This document shows, piece by piece, positions 1 through 9,296 of a stretch of DNA of 64,000 bases. Where the stretch lies: contig CM061250.1 of the NCBI GenBank assembly GCA_022605425.2, positions 248,001-312,000 of the forward strand, read 5' to 3'. Each line of letters opens with the position of its first letter. The first letter of the stretch is position 1. This DNA comes from Hamiltosporidium tvaerminnensis. Taxonomy: Eukaryota > Microsporidia > Dubosqiidae. The position numbers and the translations under genes were made by a program. Under the pieces are notes generated by a model. It saw nothing but the letters and a program-made list of their open reading frames with translations. It did no database searches and had not been told where the DNA came from.

Positions 1-950
1 TATATTATCTAAAAAATACAAAAAAAATTGTTAAAAAATAGACTCTTAGCAATATGATACACTTTAAGCATTAATTACATGCATCCTTTGTTCTTTCAAT
101 ATGTTATTAATTTACGCACAACAAGAAGGTAAATAATCGTTGTATTCTTTTCAAAAAGTTCATAATTAGACTTTATTTTATTTATGAATCTTCGAATATT
201 TTTCTTTTTGAATTATCTTTTGATATGATTTTCAGAATATATTTTCCCGGAAAAATAGCTACAATTGAATTCACTGCTCTGGGATTTTTTATTCCTAAAG
301 ATTTACAACATCACTTGATTTACATTGCAATATTGTCTAAATACGAGATTCGATGTTTCATTTTCGGTTTAGAAAGTGTATTTTGATTTGAAATTTTACA
401 GCGTGACTTATTATTTTTTTAATCTAGAATGCCGTGTAAATCAATAATATAATCAAATATTATTCGTTAATTTTATAAGTAGTTATTCTGACCGAATTTG
501 TTAAAGTATAAGGATTGTAAATATTTTCTTTTTAGCTTAAATTTTGCCCAGACTATATACATAGTGTAATATTTTCCCGCGTCTCTCAGAACAAAAGAGA
601 GAAGTCTGATATTTAATTTTGTTTTTTTTTGTTTAAAAAGAATAAAAAAAATGGATAATTATAGCGTTTCATCATTGTTGATTTAAATATAATTTTTATG
701 ATTCAAATTATATAATAATACTATAGTGTGATTCTTTGGGTGTGCAGAGAAGATAATCGCATTTAAGATGTTAGCTGAGCAATATTTGACTAAATATATG
801 TGAAAAAATTGTTTGAATTTTGGTAAGATAAAAATACCACTATGTTTTTAGTTGCCGTGGAATATCTATAAAAAAGAAATTTTTTAAAAACCCAACATAT
901 ATATGTGCTCATTACTTTACAGTGTTTCATCATTAGATTTTCTGTCGAGT
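1..950. other. AT-rich spacer, no gene seen
   Basis: AT-rich DNA with no credible reading frame on either strand. I see no tRNA-like fold and no clear repeat. It leads into a very decayed interspersed-repeat fragment after about position 960. Confidence 0.5.
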
Positions 951-959
951 TATTAGGCA

Positions 960-1170
960 ATATTTATGCAAAAGCATATAAATATAGTTTGGATTCTTTG
1001 TTTTAGAAGACTTAGCCCTCGTGTAATACAAAAAATCTACACTTTAAAAAGCTAGAAAAAGTAAGTGTCTGGTTATACTATTTAATATGAAATCATAACA
1101 TTTAGGTTGATATCTTGTAGAGACCAAGTTAAATTTTTATAAAAGGTTGATTAAACTAGGCATATTACTA
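960..1170 (+). mobile_element. Decayed fragment of the 730-bp interspersed repeat
   Basis: Short blocks such as GTTTTAGAAGACTTAGC, followed by a polypurine stretch and a TTTAGGTTGA-like block, occur in the same order as in the clean 730-bp repeat copies at 41748-42478 and 51279-52010. The copy is heavily mutated and its limits are not clear. Only the middle third of the element is recognisable. Confidence 0.4.
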
Positions 1171-1554
1171 GTCTTGGTGTGGCCAAAGATTATTTCTACC
1201 TAGAATAACAAATTTGATAACGAATCTTAACAAAAATCGAGAGAATATTCACCTTTAAATAGTTTTTACACATTGTGTATTGAAAGGCGTTTTTATCTAA
1301 GCCTTCCGAAGTTAACGGATGAGTTTTTACAACCAGATATCTATATTGAACAATGAAGTTAGTTGATATCATAAAAAAATTCAAAATGCGCTAATTTAAA
1401 CAACTTAATATTATTGTGTATAAAATTTAAACATTTTTAGAACTAAATTTGAACTTATTCAATTATAAACCAACTATACAGCAAATAATTAACTTAATTA
1501 AATCATTATCTCAAAAATTTATACTTTTTATTTATTTATTCGCGTATAATAGTT

Positions 1555-1569
1555 TTTATAACACGATTA
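1555..1569 (+). repeat. Probable 5' target-site duplication of LINE copy 1
   Basis: TTTATAACACGATTA here and TTTATAACAAAATTA at 2694-2708 match at 13 of 15 bases. They bracket exactly the segment that is homologous to the 3' part of the larger LINE at 37570-41379. This is the pattern left by target-primed insertion. Confidence 0.6.
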
Positions 1570-2693
1570 AGTAAAGTATAGGTTAGTAGAAGAAGTCAAT
1601 AAGAAGAGTGTAGAAGATGCTCAACTTGCAAAACTATATAACGAAATAGAAAAACGAAAACTCCATTCAAAGTTGTATAATGCAAGGGGAAATGAGCTTG
1701 TAAGTGTTAATGACTCTTATAGATGGCTAAAGAAAGGGAATATTAGGTTACACGATGAAACAGTGTTCTGCTATATCCAGGATAGAAATGTATTCTGGGG
1801 AGCAGATGGTCTGTGTCAACGCTGCAATAAATCCGGTAAAGCTGTAGATCATATAGCAACTCGATGTGAAAAAATGCTGGGTCATGACTACAACAGACGG
1901 CATACCGAAGTGGCTAGATGCCTACACATACTTCTCCTGAATAGATATAAGTTTAAGTCCTTGAAACGCATTGGGAGTCACTCAGTTCAAGAAATTCTTG
2001 ATAATGAGTACGCAGAGATAAGAGTGGACACCAGAATAAAAACTGCTATTAAAATTCGGAATAACAGACCGGACATATTTATTTTAGATAAGAAGAAGAA
2101 TAAGATAACACTCATTGAAGTAGGAATCACTTCTCAAGATTCACTGCAAATTTCGAAACTGAAAAACTTAGGAAGTATGACCTGTTAGCCAAGGAATTAG
2201 TTCTTATTTTATAAGTTTAGTGCTGATATAATTCCTTATGTGATGACCTGGGACGGTATTGTGACAAAATACCATAAACACACCTTAAAAGACTACATAT
2301 ACCCATGAATGTAGAGGCATACATTCAGTCTATAGTACTTAAGAAGACAGTCGAAACAATTTCCATTGATCGACGAAGAGGACTTGAGTCAGGACTAAAT
2401 GCCGAAGAGAGCTGGGAAAAGCGTCAATGGGTGTTATTATGAGATCAGAGATGCATGAGGAATCAACACCCCCTTTAAAAGAAGAGAAGAGAGAGGAAGA
2501 TGATGCAAAAAATTTAAAAACAGAAAATATTACACTCTTACTCCAAAAGTAGAAACCACGTTAGCGGAACCTACGCTAAACATAAATGAAGAGTCAGAGT
2601 TGGAAGAAGAAACAACTGTGGTAAAAAAAAGGTAGAAGAAAATGCATAAAAATCGTACAACCATTTCAGCCCAGAATTGTATTAAATAAAATA
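1570..2693 (+). mobile_element. 5'-truncated R4/R2-like non-LTR retrotransposon, copy 1
   Basis: Nearly base-for-base homologous to roughly 40250-41379 of the larger LINE. It carries only the C-terminal part of the polyprotein (zinc knuckle, restriction-like endonuclease, acidic tail) plus the 3' untranslated end, which finishes in TATTAAATAAAATA. The 5' truncation and the flanking near-identical 15-base repeats fit target-primed reverse transcription that stopped early. The coding region is frameshifted near 2160 and again downstream, so the copy is dead. Confidence 0.8.
1673..2188 (+). pseudogene. LINE polyprotein C-terminal fragment: zinc knuckle and restriction-like endonuclease
   Basis: An open fragment of about 171 codons with no proper start (the first in-frame initiator is TTG). 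It contains a Cys-Cys-His-Cys knuckle, CQRC followed by DHIATRC, then GHDYNRRH, typical of R2/R4-clade retrotransposons. Downstream lies RPDIFILD with an acidic/valine strand ending in EVG, matching the PD-D/E-x-K-like endonuclease of site-specific non-LTR elements. It loses frame just after this, where the copy at 40.8 kb reads on. I call it a dead fragment rather than a gene because the reverse transcriptase is absent. Confidence 0.8.
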
Positions 2694-2708
2694 TTTATAA
2701 CAAAATTA
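2694..2708 (+). repeat. Probable 3' target-site duplication of LINE copy 1
   Basis: TTTATAACAAAATTA, the partner of 1555-1569. It directly follows the A-rich 3' tail of the element. Confidence 0.6.
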
Positions 2709-3169
2709 TTTTAAGAAATTAAATTTTCAAATATCTTACAATAAATTCACAGCTAAAATTTTGCTTATATTTTGTTATGAGGTGGTTATTTATGATTATC
2801 GTAATTATTTAAACCATATTTCTACATTTTTTTGATAGAAAAATTTTTGTTCGATGTTTTGGAATTTTTTCGAAACTTTCCTTCTTACTGAACTTTTTTT
2901 TCAACTTATCAGCCAAATTCTACACTTTTGAAAAAAATTAAAGCGTACCACCTAAGAAAAAAATAAGTTTATATACGTAGGTATTATTGTTAAACCAATT
3001 CGGCAGTAATTTTGGGTACATTATATTAATTCAAGGATAAAATATTGCAATTTCATTTTTGGTAATAACAGACAATCATAATTTAGATTTGTTTATATTA
3101 TCTCTCATTACTAAAAGATTTTAACATGTAATGAAATCTTATCTAAATTTTCTGCTTAATTATTAATTT

Positions 3170-3900
3170 CTATTCTTTTATATTTGATATATCACATCTT
3201 TTTAAAACATTGGCAAGTATTATATTTTTTTTTTATGATATTAACACTGTTCTAGTTTTATATAAATAACTGCTATCTCGGCACTCCATCAGTACCCCCT
3301 GCGATACCTTCGCTGCAAAGCCTTTGATCTACCAGGTGTGTAGAACCTAATTAATAGGCGAGGCAGTTGCTCGGAGTTCGTTCATGTCCTTTACATGGAG
3401 TGTGATCAAAGGTCAAAACCACAATGGGCTACCAAAAGACTATGCCGCATTTCCACTTACTCTACCATTTCTAAATCCAACAAAAATTTAGCTAAAATAT
3501 ATTTCAGAGACTTACATGAGGTCTACCTAGACAGTGCAATTCCATGCCGATAGGTATAACCTGCTACTTAGCTCTCTCGGCTTTTAATGGTTTTTATTTG
3601 TATATCTTCCAGGCCCTAAGTCTTCTAACTCGAGTGAAAAAGGCTAGGTTTCCATGCTTCTACATGACAATTACCTACATGTTCGGCTGCGGTCTGCAAT
3701 CTAATTACATAAAAAACAACAAATAAATTTGTAGAAAAAGTTTCGGTATTTCTTAGACCTCTTCTCATCAAACAACACCCATGGAACAAACAAAGATTTA
3801 GTGTGGTTTCATTATGATTTAAAATATAAACAATGCTTTCACACCAGTTTCACATACTCATTACCAAGCAGAAGGTTTTTTGTGTTATCCCCCTTCCAAC
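3170..3900 (-). mobile_element. 730-bp SINE-like interspersed repeat, diverged copy
   Basis: Homologous end to end to the clean copies at 21859-22585 and 41748-42478, in minus orientation. On the minus strand it begins GTTGGAAGGGGGATAAC near 3900 (consensus GTGGAGGGAGGATAACC) and ends near the CACATC block at about 3200. The internal small reading frame of the clean copies is broken here by an extra base. The flanks share only a short AATAGAAAT-like block, so the target duplication is decayed. The right end sits 48 bases upstream of the PAM16-like start codon. Confidence 0.8.
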
Positions 3901-3948
3901 TTTTTAAAATTTATATTTCTATTTAAATGAATATATTTATAATCCTTA

Positions 3949-4218
3949 ATGTCTGCACTAACACTGATAAAAGAAGGCTCAACAATTTTATGTAAAGCTT
4001 TTTTTATGACCGTTTGGGATATATATTGTAAAAAGGATACTATGAGTGTTTCAGAAGCTAGAAATATATTAAATATTAATCACAATATTTCAAAAGAGAA
4101 TTTAAATTATGAATATAAAAGATTATATGAAGATAATGATATTAAAAAAGGCGGATCTTCTTATTTACAACAGAAAATATATAATGCTTACCAAACCGTT
4201 TTAAAAACATTTATATAA
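3949..4218 (+). CDS. PAM16: Pam16/Tim16-like presequence-translocase motor subunit
   Basis: An 89-residue protein. Pam16 (Tim16, human Magmas) is a degenerate J-domain protein that holds Pam18 at the matrix face of the inner-membrane translocase; in microsporidia it would act at the mitosome. Residues 1-28 form the short hydrophobic N-terminal segment of the family. Residues 32-86 are the J-like domain: SVSEARNILNI near 33-43 and the signature GGSSYLQQKIYNAY near 68-81, which corresponds to the family's GGS-YLQSKV-RA block. The HPD tripeptide of true J proteins is absent, as expected for Pam16. The ATG at 3949 is the first in frame and the length is close to the minimal family size. No CCC motif precedes it. 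It stands alone, 48 bases downstream of a repeat insertion. I am confident of the family, less so of activity. Confidence 0.85.
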   Translation: MSALTLIKEGSTILCKAFFMTVWDIYCKKDTMSVSEARNILNINHNISKENLNYEYKRLYEDNDIKKGGSSYLQQKIYNAYQTVLKTFI

Positions 4219-6328
4219 AATATTTTTGTTCCTTTTTTATTGCAAAAATTGGTTTTTAACGAATAAATAATATATCAAGTATTCTGTTCTTTTATACGAT
4301 ATTATAAATAATTATATTTTATATATTAAATTATGGTCTTTTCTTCAAGTATAAAGTTCGGACATAATATTGTAATATTTTTCGAAAATTTCTTATAAAA
4401 TATTCCATATTTAGTTAGTTTTTTAATATCTGCTAGATTGAATTGCTTGAATTTGAAATTTAATGTATTTCGGGTTTAACTAAGATTCAATTTTCATTAT
4501 AAAATCATTTTTTTTTGTTTGCTTCTAATTTTTTTGTTATCATAATTTTTTATTTGATATAATCTTTCGCAAATGAACTCAAAGCTATGATTTAAAATTT
4601 TTGAGATGAAATTAATTGATTTTAAATTCTGGTATTTTTTAGTAAACATATACTTTTGATCTTTCTGTGTAGATATAGCAAATAATAGTTTGTTTTTATA
4701 TATGGAAAAACATTCTATATATAATAATTGGTTTTAAATATTTTGTTATTTATTCTTTTTTTCAGAAAAGAATAAATAAAAAAAATATTGTAGCGCTACT
4801 AATATAGATTTATAAGTTTTTTATTTCACATAATTTAGCGCTGGTATATATTGAGTGATCTGTTTAACTGAGTTAAAAACCACATAAAAATCAACCTTCT
4901 CACAGCAAATTATCCTAGAATGTTTTTTGTTGGCAAAAAAATTCAAGTAACAGGAAGAAATTCACGTGTTTTAATACATAAACAGTGTATATATTTTATG
5001 AAAGCATACTTTTCTCTAGAAATCTATATTCAGCACAATTCTCCACAAAAAATTATTCTACTGAAAATTTTTTGTAAAAAAATTTCAGATTGCGTTCATA
5101 CGTATAAAATCATATTTTTAAAAAATACAATCATTTATGGTTCTAGCTATGCCTTAAAATTATCTCAAGAATTTCCCCACCAGTATTTTTTAAAGCTTAT
5201 GTTTTTCTTCCGAATTGTGTGTTTTTAAAATACACTTTTTAAATAAAAATATTTTTTTTAAGTCTCGATATTATTTTCTCAAAGCTTTTAATATATATAA
5301 AAACTCAAAATCTCTAAAAATGCAAGCTCGAATTTACTCTGACCATCTATTTTTAGTCTAAAAAGACAGTTAAATATTCTTTAATGAACAAGCTTTTCAG
5401 TAATGTTTATTTTTTTACACTGTTAGTTTTTTTTATTAGTGTAAGATAGGTTTTGATATATTTTAAAAATTAGGATCTGGTAAAGTATGACGTTGCTCTA
5501 TTTAAATCTAAAAGATATAAATATGGATATATTAAGCGGATTAAATATCAATATAGACATTAGTACTCATATTTGTTTACATCATAAAATCGGATTTACA
5601 AAATTTCAAGCGCTATTAAAAATATTAGTAAGTAAAAATATACATTATAGATCATGAATCTTATAATTTATTTTCTTTAGTAAATTACCGTTATTCATAT
5701 ATCTCGAATATTATTCTTTCATGTATTTATTCAGCAGATTAAAATCTAAAATAGGTTTTTAACCCAAATGAAGGAAAAATATATATTGATATCTTATCAT
5801 AGAAATATTGCTTTAAATTTCTGCTAAACAACAAAAGTAAATTTTTAATAAAGTAATATAATTTATAACAGATATATTGCATCATTTTTTATTTCAATTT
5901 CATTAAGATTCATATGACTTTTGTAATTAATTCTTGAAATTTCTGTTTTTTAATATTATACTTTGATCTTATTTATATATTCTTAATAAGTTATAATTTC
6001 CGTTTTTTTAAAGAAAAAATTTAAACTTTTATTAAAGTTAGTTAAGCTCATTTCTATATAAGAATAAGCTTTATATTCAATACCAATTTTTTATATAAAA
6101 TAAGAAGAATCTTATTAATCAATTTTAAAGTATATTTGATTTATATTTTTTATGTTTCTTACATTTTGTAATTTCAAACAATATCTGATATTTTAAATCA
6201 ACGAATAATTCTAATCGTTAAAAATAATTAAGTATCTAATAAAAAAATATTTGGAGCACTTAAAAAAAATATTTAAATCATTTTTTTTAGATTTTAAATT
6301 GTAATTGTAAAAAGAAGTTTAAAATAAT
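4219..6328. other. AT-rich spacer, no gene seen
   Basis: About 2.1 kb of AT-rich DNA. One frame of 102 codons at 4920-5228 has a composition like random AT-rich translation (Phe, Ile, Lys, Tyr) and no recognisable motif, so I do not call it. No structured RNA or clear repeat was seen. Confidence 0.45.
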
Positions 6329-6351
6329 TTAAATATTTGTTTTTGATTTAA
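6329..6351 (+). repeat. 5' target-site duplication of a LINE 3'-end insertion
   Basis: A 23-base block starting TTAAATATTTG that is repeated without mismatch at 6458-6480. The two copies bracket about 106 bases of LINE 3' end. Part of the identity (TTAAATA) may come from the element's own tail. Confidence 0.75.
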
Positions 6352-6457
6352 GCTTAAGAAAAATGAAGAGTCGGATTTAGAAGAAGAGACAGTAGTGGTT
6401 AAATAGGTAGAAAAAAAACATATAAAAATGGTAAAAATATTTTAACCCAGAATTTTA
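6352..6457 (+). mobile_element. Extremely 5'-truncated LINE insertion (3' terminal ~106 bp only)
   Basis: The sequence from AATGAAGAGTCGGATTTAG through ATTTTAACCCAGAATTTTA matches the last ~110 bases of the R4-like LINE at 41270-41379 with few differences. It is bounded by a perfect direct repeat of up to 23 bases. This is a textbook product of aborted target-primed reverse transcription. It lies about 230 bases upstream of the LUC7 start. Confidence 0.8.
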
Positions 6458-6480
6458 TTAAATATTTGTTTTTGATTTAA
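6458..6480 (+). repeat. 3' target-site duplication of the LINE 3'-end insertion
   Basis: Identical partner of 6329-6351. Confidence 0.75.
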
Positions 6481-6685
6481 TATTTTATATTCATTTAATC
6501 TAACAACAATAAATATTTGGTTTTTTTAGAATATAAAAATATTGTGGTTTTATATATTGAATATAATCTTTTACTTTTTATTTATGATTTTTTAAATATC
6601 CTAAAAAACCTTTCTAATTTAGATCTCTTTGTGATTAAAAAAAAAATTAAATTTTATATTTCATCGTTACCAGAAAAATTTGAAA

Positions 6686-6688
6686 CCC
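6686..6688 (+). promoter_or_regulatory. CCC start-proximal motif of LUC7
   Basis: A CCC trinucleotide ends 4 bases before the ATG at 6693, in otherwise C-poor DNA. CCC-like motifs immediately upstream of start codons are an established microsporidian transcription/start signal. It supports the start at 6693. Confidence 0.5.
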
Positions 6689-6692
6689 ATAT

Positions 6693-7433
6693 ATGGCAGA
6701 TCGTGCAAGACTTTTATTAGATGAATTGATGGGTAAAGATAGAGATTCTATTCATAAAATAACAGAAGAATATTCTTTTAATAATACAAATATTTGTAAG
6801 TACAATTTGGTTTCATTTTGTCCGTTCAATATTCTTAAAAACACCAAAGCATGTTCAAATACGTGTAAATATACAAACCACGAAGAGTATTACGTATCTT
6901 TGTACAATAAAAACGGAGAAAAATACAGAAAAAAATATGAAATGGAAATGTTAAATCTTTTGAAAGAATTTATATTTAATATGGAAATTAGAAAAAGTAA
7001 AAATCAAGATATTTTAGATGAAAAAAATGTAAATAATTATAAATCATATGAGTCATCAAACAAATCCAATAACCAAACAATTAATGTGGAGAATGTTTGT
7101 GATTTGAAAGAAAGAATTTCTATTGCTGAAAAGAAAATGTCAGAAGTGCTTGTAAATGTAAAAAATTTATTTATGGTAAATAAAGTATCAGAAGCATATG
7201 AATGTTTATTATTTTTGGATAAAATTAAATTCGATTCTGAAAAACTTTATGAAAAATTGGATTCAAATGAACAAAGAAAAAATTTGAGTGTTTGTGAAAT
7301 ATGTGGAGCACTCATTAATATGAAAGGGATACAAAGCCGATTGAATAATCATTTTAATGGTCGAATGCACAAAGGATTTGTTAAGATAAGAAACGTTTTA
7401 GCAGATTTACTAATTAAATATGAATCAAATTAA
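6693..7433 (+). CDS. LUC7: Luc7-like U1 snRNP splicing factor
   Basis: A 246-residue protein. Luc7 is a U1 snRNP component that helps recognise 5' splice sites in the nucleus. The N-terminus ARLLLDELMG (5-14) is the family opening. Zinc finger 1 uses Cys35, Cys43 (in FCPF), Cys58 and His63, with the NTK segment between. Residues 80-190 are charged and helical, probably coiled coil, with an Asn/Lys/Ser-rich stretch. Zinc finger 2 is CEICG at 201-205 with His220 and His226, followed by HKGFVKIR. The length is that of a minimal Luc7. The start is supported by a CCC motif just upstream. An overlapping upstream frame (6517-6720) looks spurious. Its presence implies that at least some introns are still spliced in this organism. 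Confidence 0.92.
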   Translation: MADRARLLLDELMGKDRDSIHKITEEYSFNNTNICKYNLVSFCPFNILKNTKACSNTCKYTNHEEYYVSLYNKNGEKYRKKYEMEMLNLLKEFIFNMEIRKSKNQDILDEKNVNNYKSYESSNKSNNQTINVENVCDLKERISIAEKKMSEVLVNVKNLFMVNKVSEAYECLLFLDKIKFDSEKLYEKLDSNEQRKNLSVCEICGALINMKGIQSRLNNHFNGRMHKGFVKIRNVLADLLIKYESN

Positions 7434-9296
7434 ATTTATAAATTTTGAATGTTTTAAATTTTTAAAATGAATTAAAATTTTCGGTTTCTATTATTTTCAT
7501 AAATACAAAAGTGATTTTTCTTGCTAAATTATTCCATTCCTTTGGTACATTTTTGGTTACGAAGATGCACAAATAAATGTTTTGCATCAGTTTCTTTTAA
7601 TTGTTGTAATTATAGATTATAGATGATTGACCTATAGATGCTGTTTAGTTTTTACCCACCACAATGGCAGCAAGAATTATATACGAATTGTACACACTCA
7701 TTGCCAAGCTGATAGTTTTTAATATAGTTATTCTTTCTCATTTGATTTTTGTTAAGAATAGGTCATATTTTTAATTAAATATCATTTGTTTTTCCTTAAT
7801 TATCCACAAAAAGAAATCTATAGGTATATTTACTAAAAAAGAACATCAAAAATTCTTATTTAAATTAAAAGTTGTTAAAAAATCTAACTTGAAGATTCAA
7901 AATAGAACCATTATTGACTAGAAAATCAAAAAAAATGATTTAAATGAAATTTATTTATATTTCATTTTAAATTACTTAGAAATAATCCAAAATTTTTTAA
8001 TAAATATTTTTGATGATTTTATTTGTAAAAATTCAATATTGCGTTTTAAGTTTTAAATATTTTTATTGCAAATGCACTAAAACTTGAATATTTATTCCTT
8101 TCAAAACTCAAATTTTTAGTTTTTTAAGCACAATGTAGTCATACGGATATGTATTCCTGACCATAGTAAAACTTAAATTTCCTTTTTTAAAAAAACTATT
8201 TATTGTAGATATATTAGTAGACTTCAAGATTCCTATATATATTTTAGAAATTTAAATCTTATCATAAACACATATTTGACCATATTGAATCTATTCCGGT
8301 GTTTTAGAAGATATATTGAATTGAATAAAAAAAATTAAACTCAAATACATATATTCAGATACTTTTAGTTATACATTAAAATTTTATAATATATCATGAC
8401 TCATATAAATTTTTATATAAAGATATTGAATCTATAGTTTAGTAATTATATCAATAAAATTAAAATATAGGTAATAAGTATGTTTTAAGTTTCAAAATAT
8501 TTACATATTGCATTATTTTTTGATTTAATCTATATATCTAAATATTAAGGATGAAGTTGATATGAAATATTCTATTGGGATCTTATAAAGACGGGAATAT
8601 AAATATATTCATGTATAGAGATTTTGTTTTTTGATTGTGTGTTAAATCTCATAAATGCATTTTAAATCCAATGGTAACATACATTTTATAATTCTAAAAG
8701 CATATTGATTTGTACTTAGAAATTTGAAAATATTTTTATATGAACCATCACTAACTATCAAACCATTTTTTCGAATTGTCACAATCCTAGATATTTTTCA
8801 ATTTTTATTTTTTGCTCTTTGGTTAAATCGTAATAATTCTTAGTATTTACTATTTTTTTATCAGAATAAAAAAAATAGTAGATCTTCCGTTGTAAATAAT
8901 AATTTTATTATTGTTTTGAATCAAAAGTTCGGTTTTTATTATTATGCTCGTCTTGGAATTAACAATAGAATTTACCTAACTTAACTTGATATATATTAAT
9001 AAAATCTATACATTTTAAATCTTAAATTATAAAATACTCTATTTTTAAACGAAATATATCGATTTTAATAAAAGTTGTACTCTTCTCTAATTATTTAAGA
9101 TGAATTATAATAAAAAAATTATTCTACAATTCGAAATATTAATCTAAAAAACATTAAAAACATCTACCTCAAAGCTAATATACATAAAAATTATGTTTGA
9201 AATGTATTAAAATCGCTATGAAGATAATAAAAATTAAGAAATTTTAATAATTTTGAACTTCATATATCAACTACTAAGTTTTCTAATCCATCCTAT
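7434..9296. other. AT-rich spacer with one repeat fragment
   Basis: Apart from the decayed 730-bp-repeat fragment at 7621-7740, this 1.9-kb stretch between LUC7 and the convergent aminopeptidase gene holds nothing I can identify. Composition is uniformly AT-rich. Confidence 0.45.
7621..7740 (-). mobile_element. 5'-end fragment of the 730-bp repeat
   Basis: The stretch containing TACACACTCATTGCCAAGC and the surrounding 100 bases match the first ~120 bases (minus orientation) of the 730-bp repeat, as at 22470-22585. The rest of the element is missing or unrecognisable. Confidence 0.6.

Noticed and set aside
4920-5228. 102-codon frame in spacer
   Set aside because: Residue content is that of translated AT-rich noise and no domain or repeat relationship was seen.
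6517-6720. 67-codon frame overlapping the start of LUC7
   Set aside because: Composition is AT-driven, it has no motif, and the CCC motif and family alignment place the LUC7 start at 6693 in another frame.
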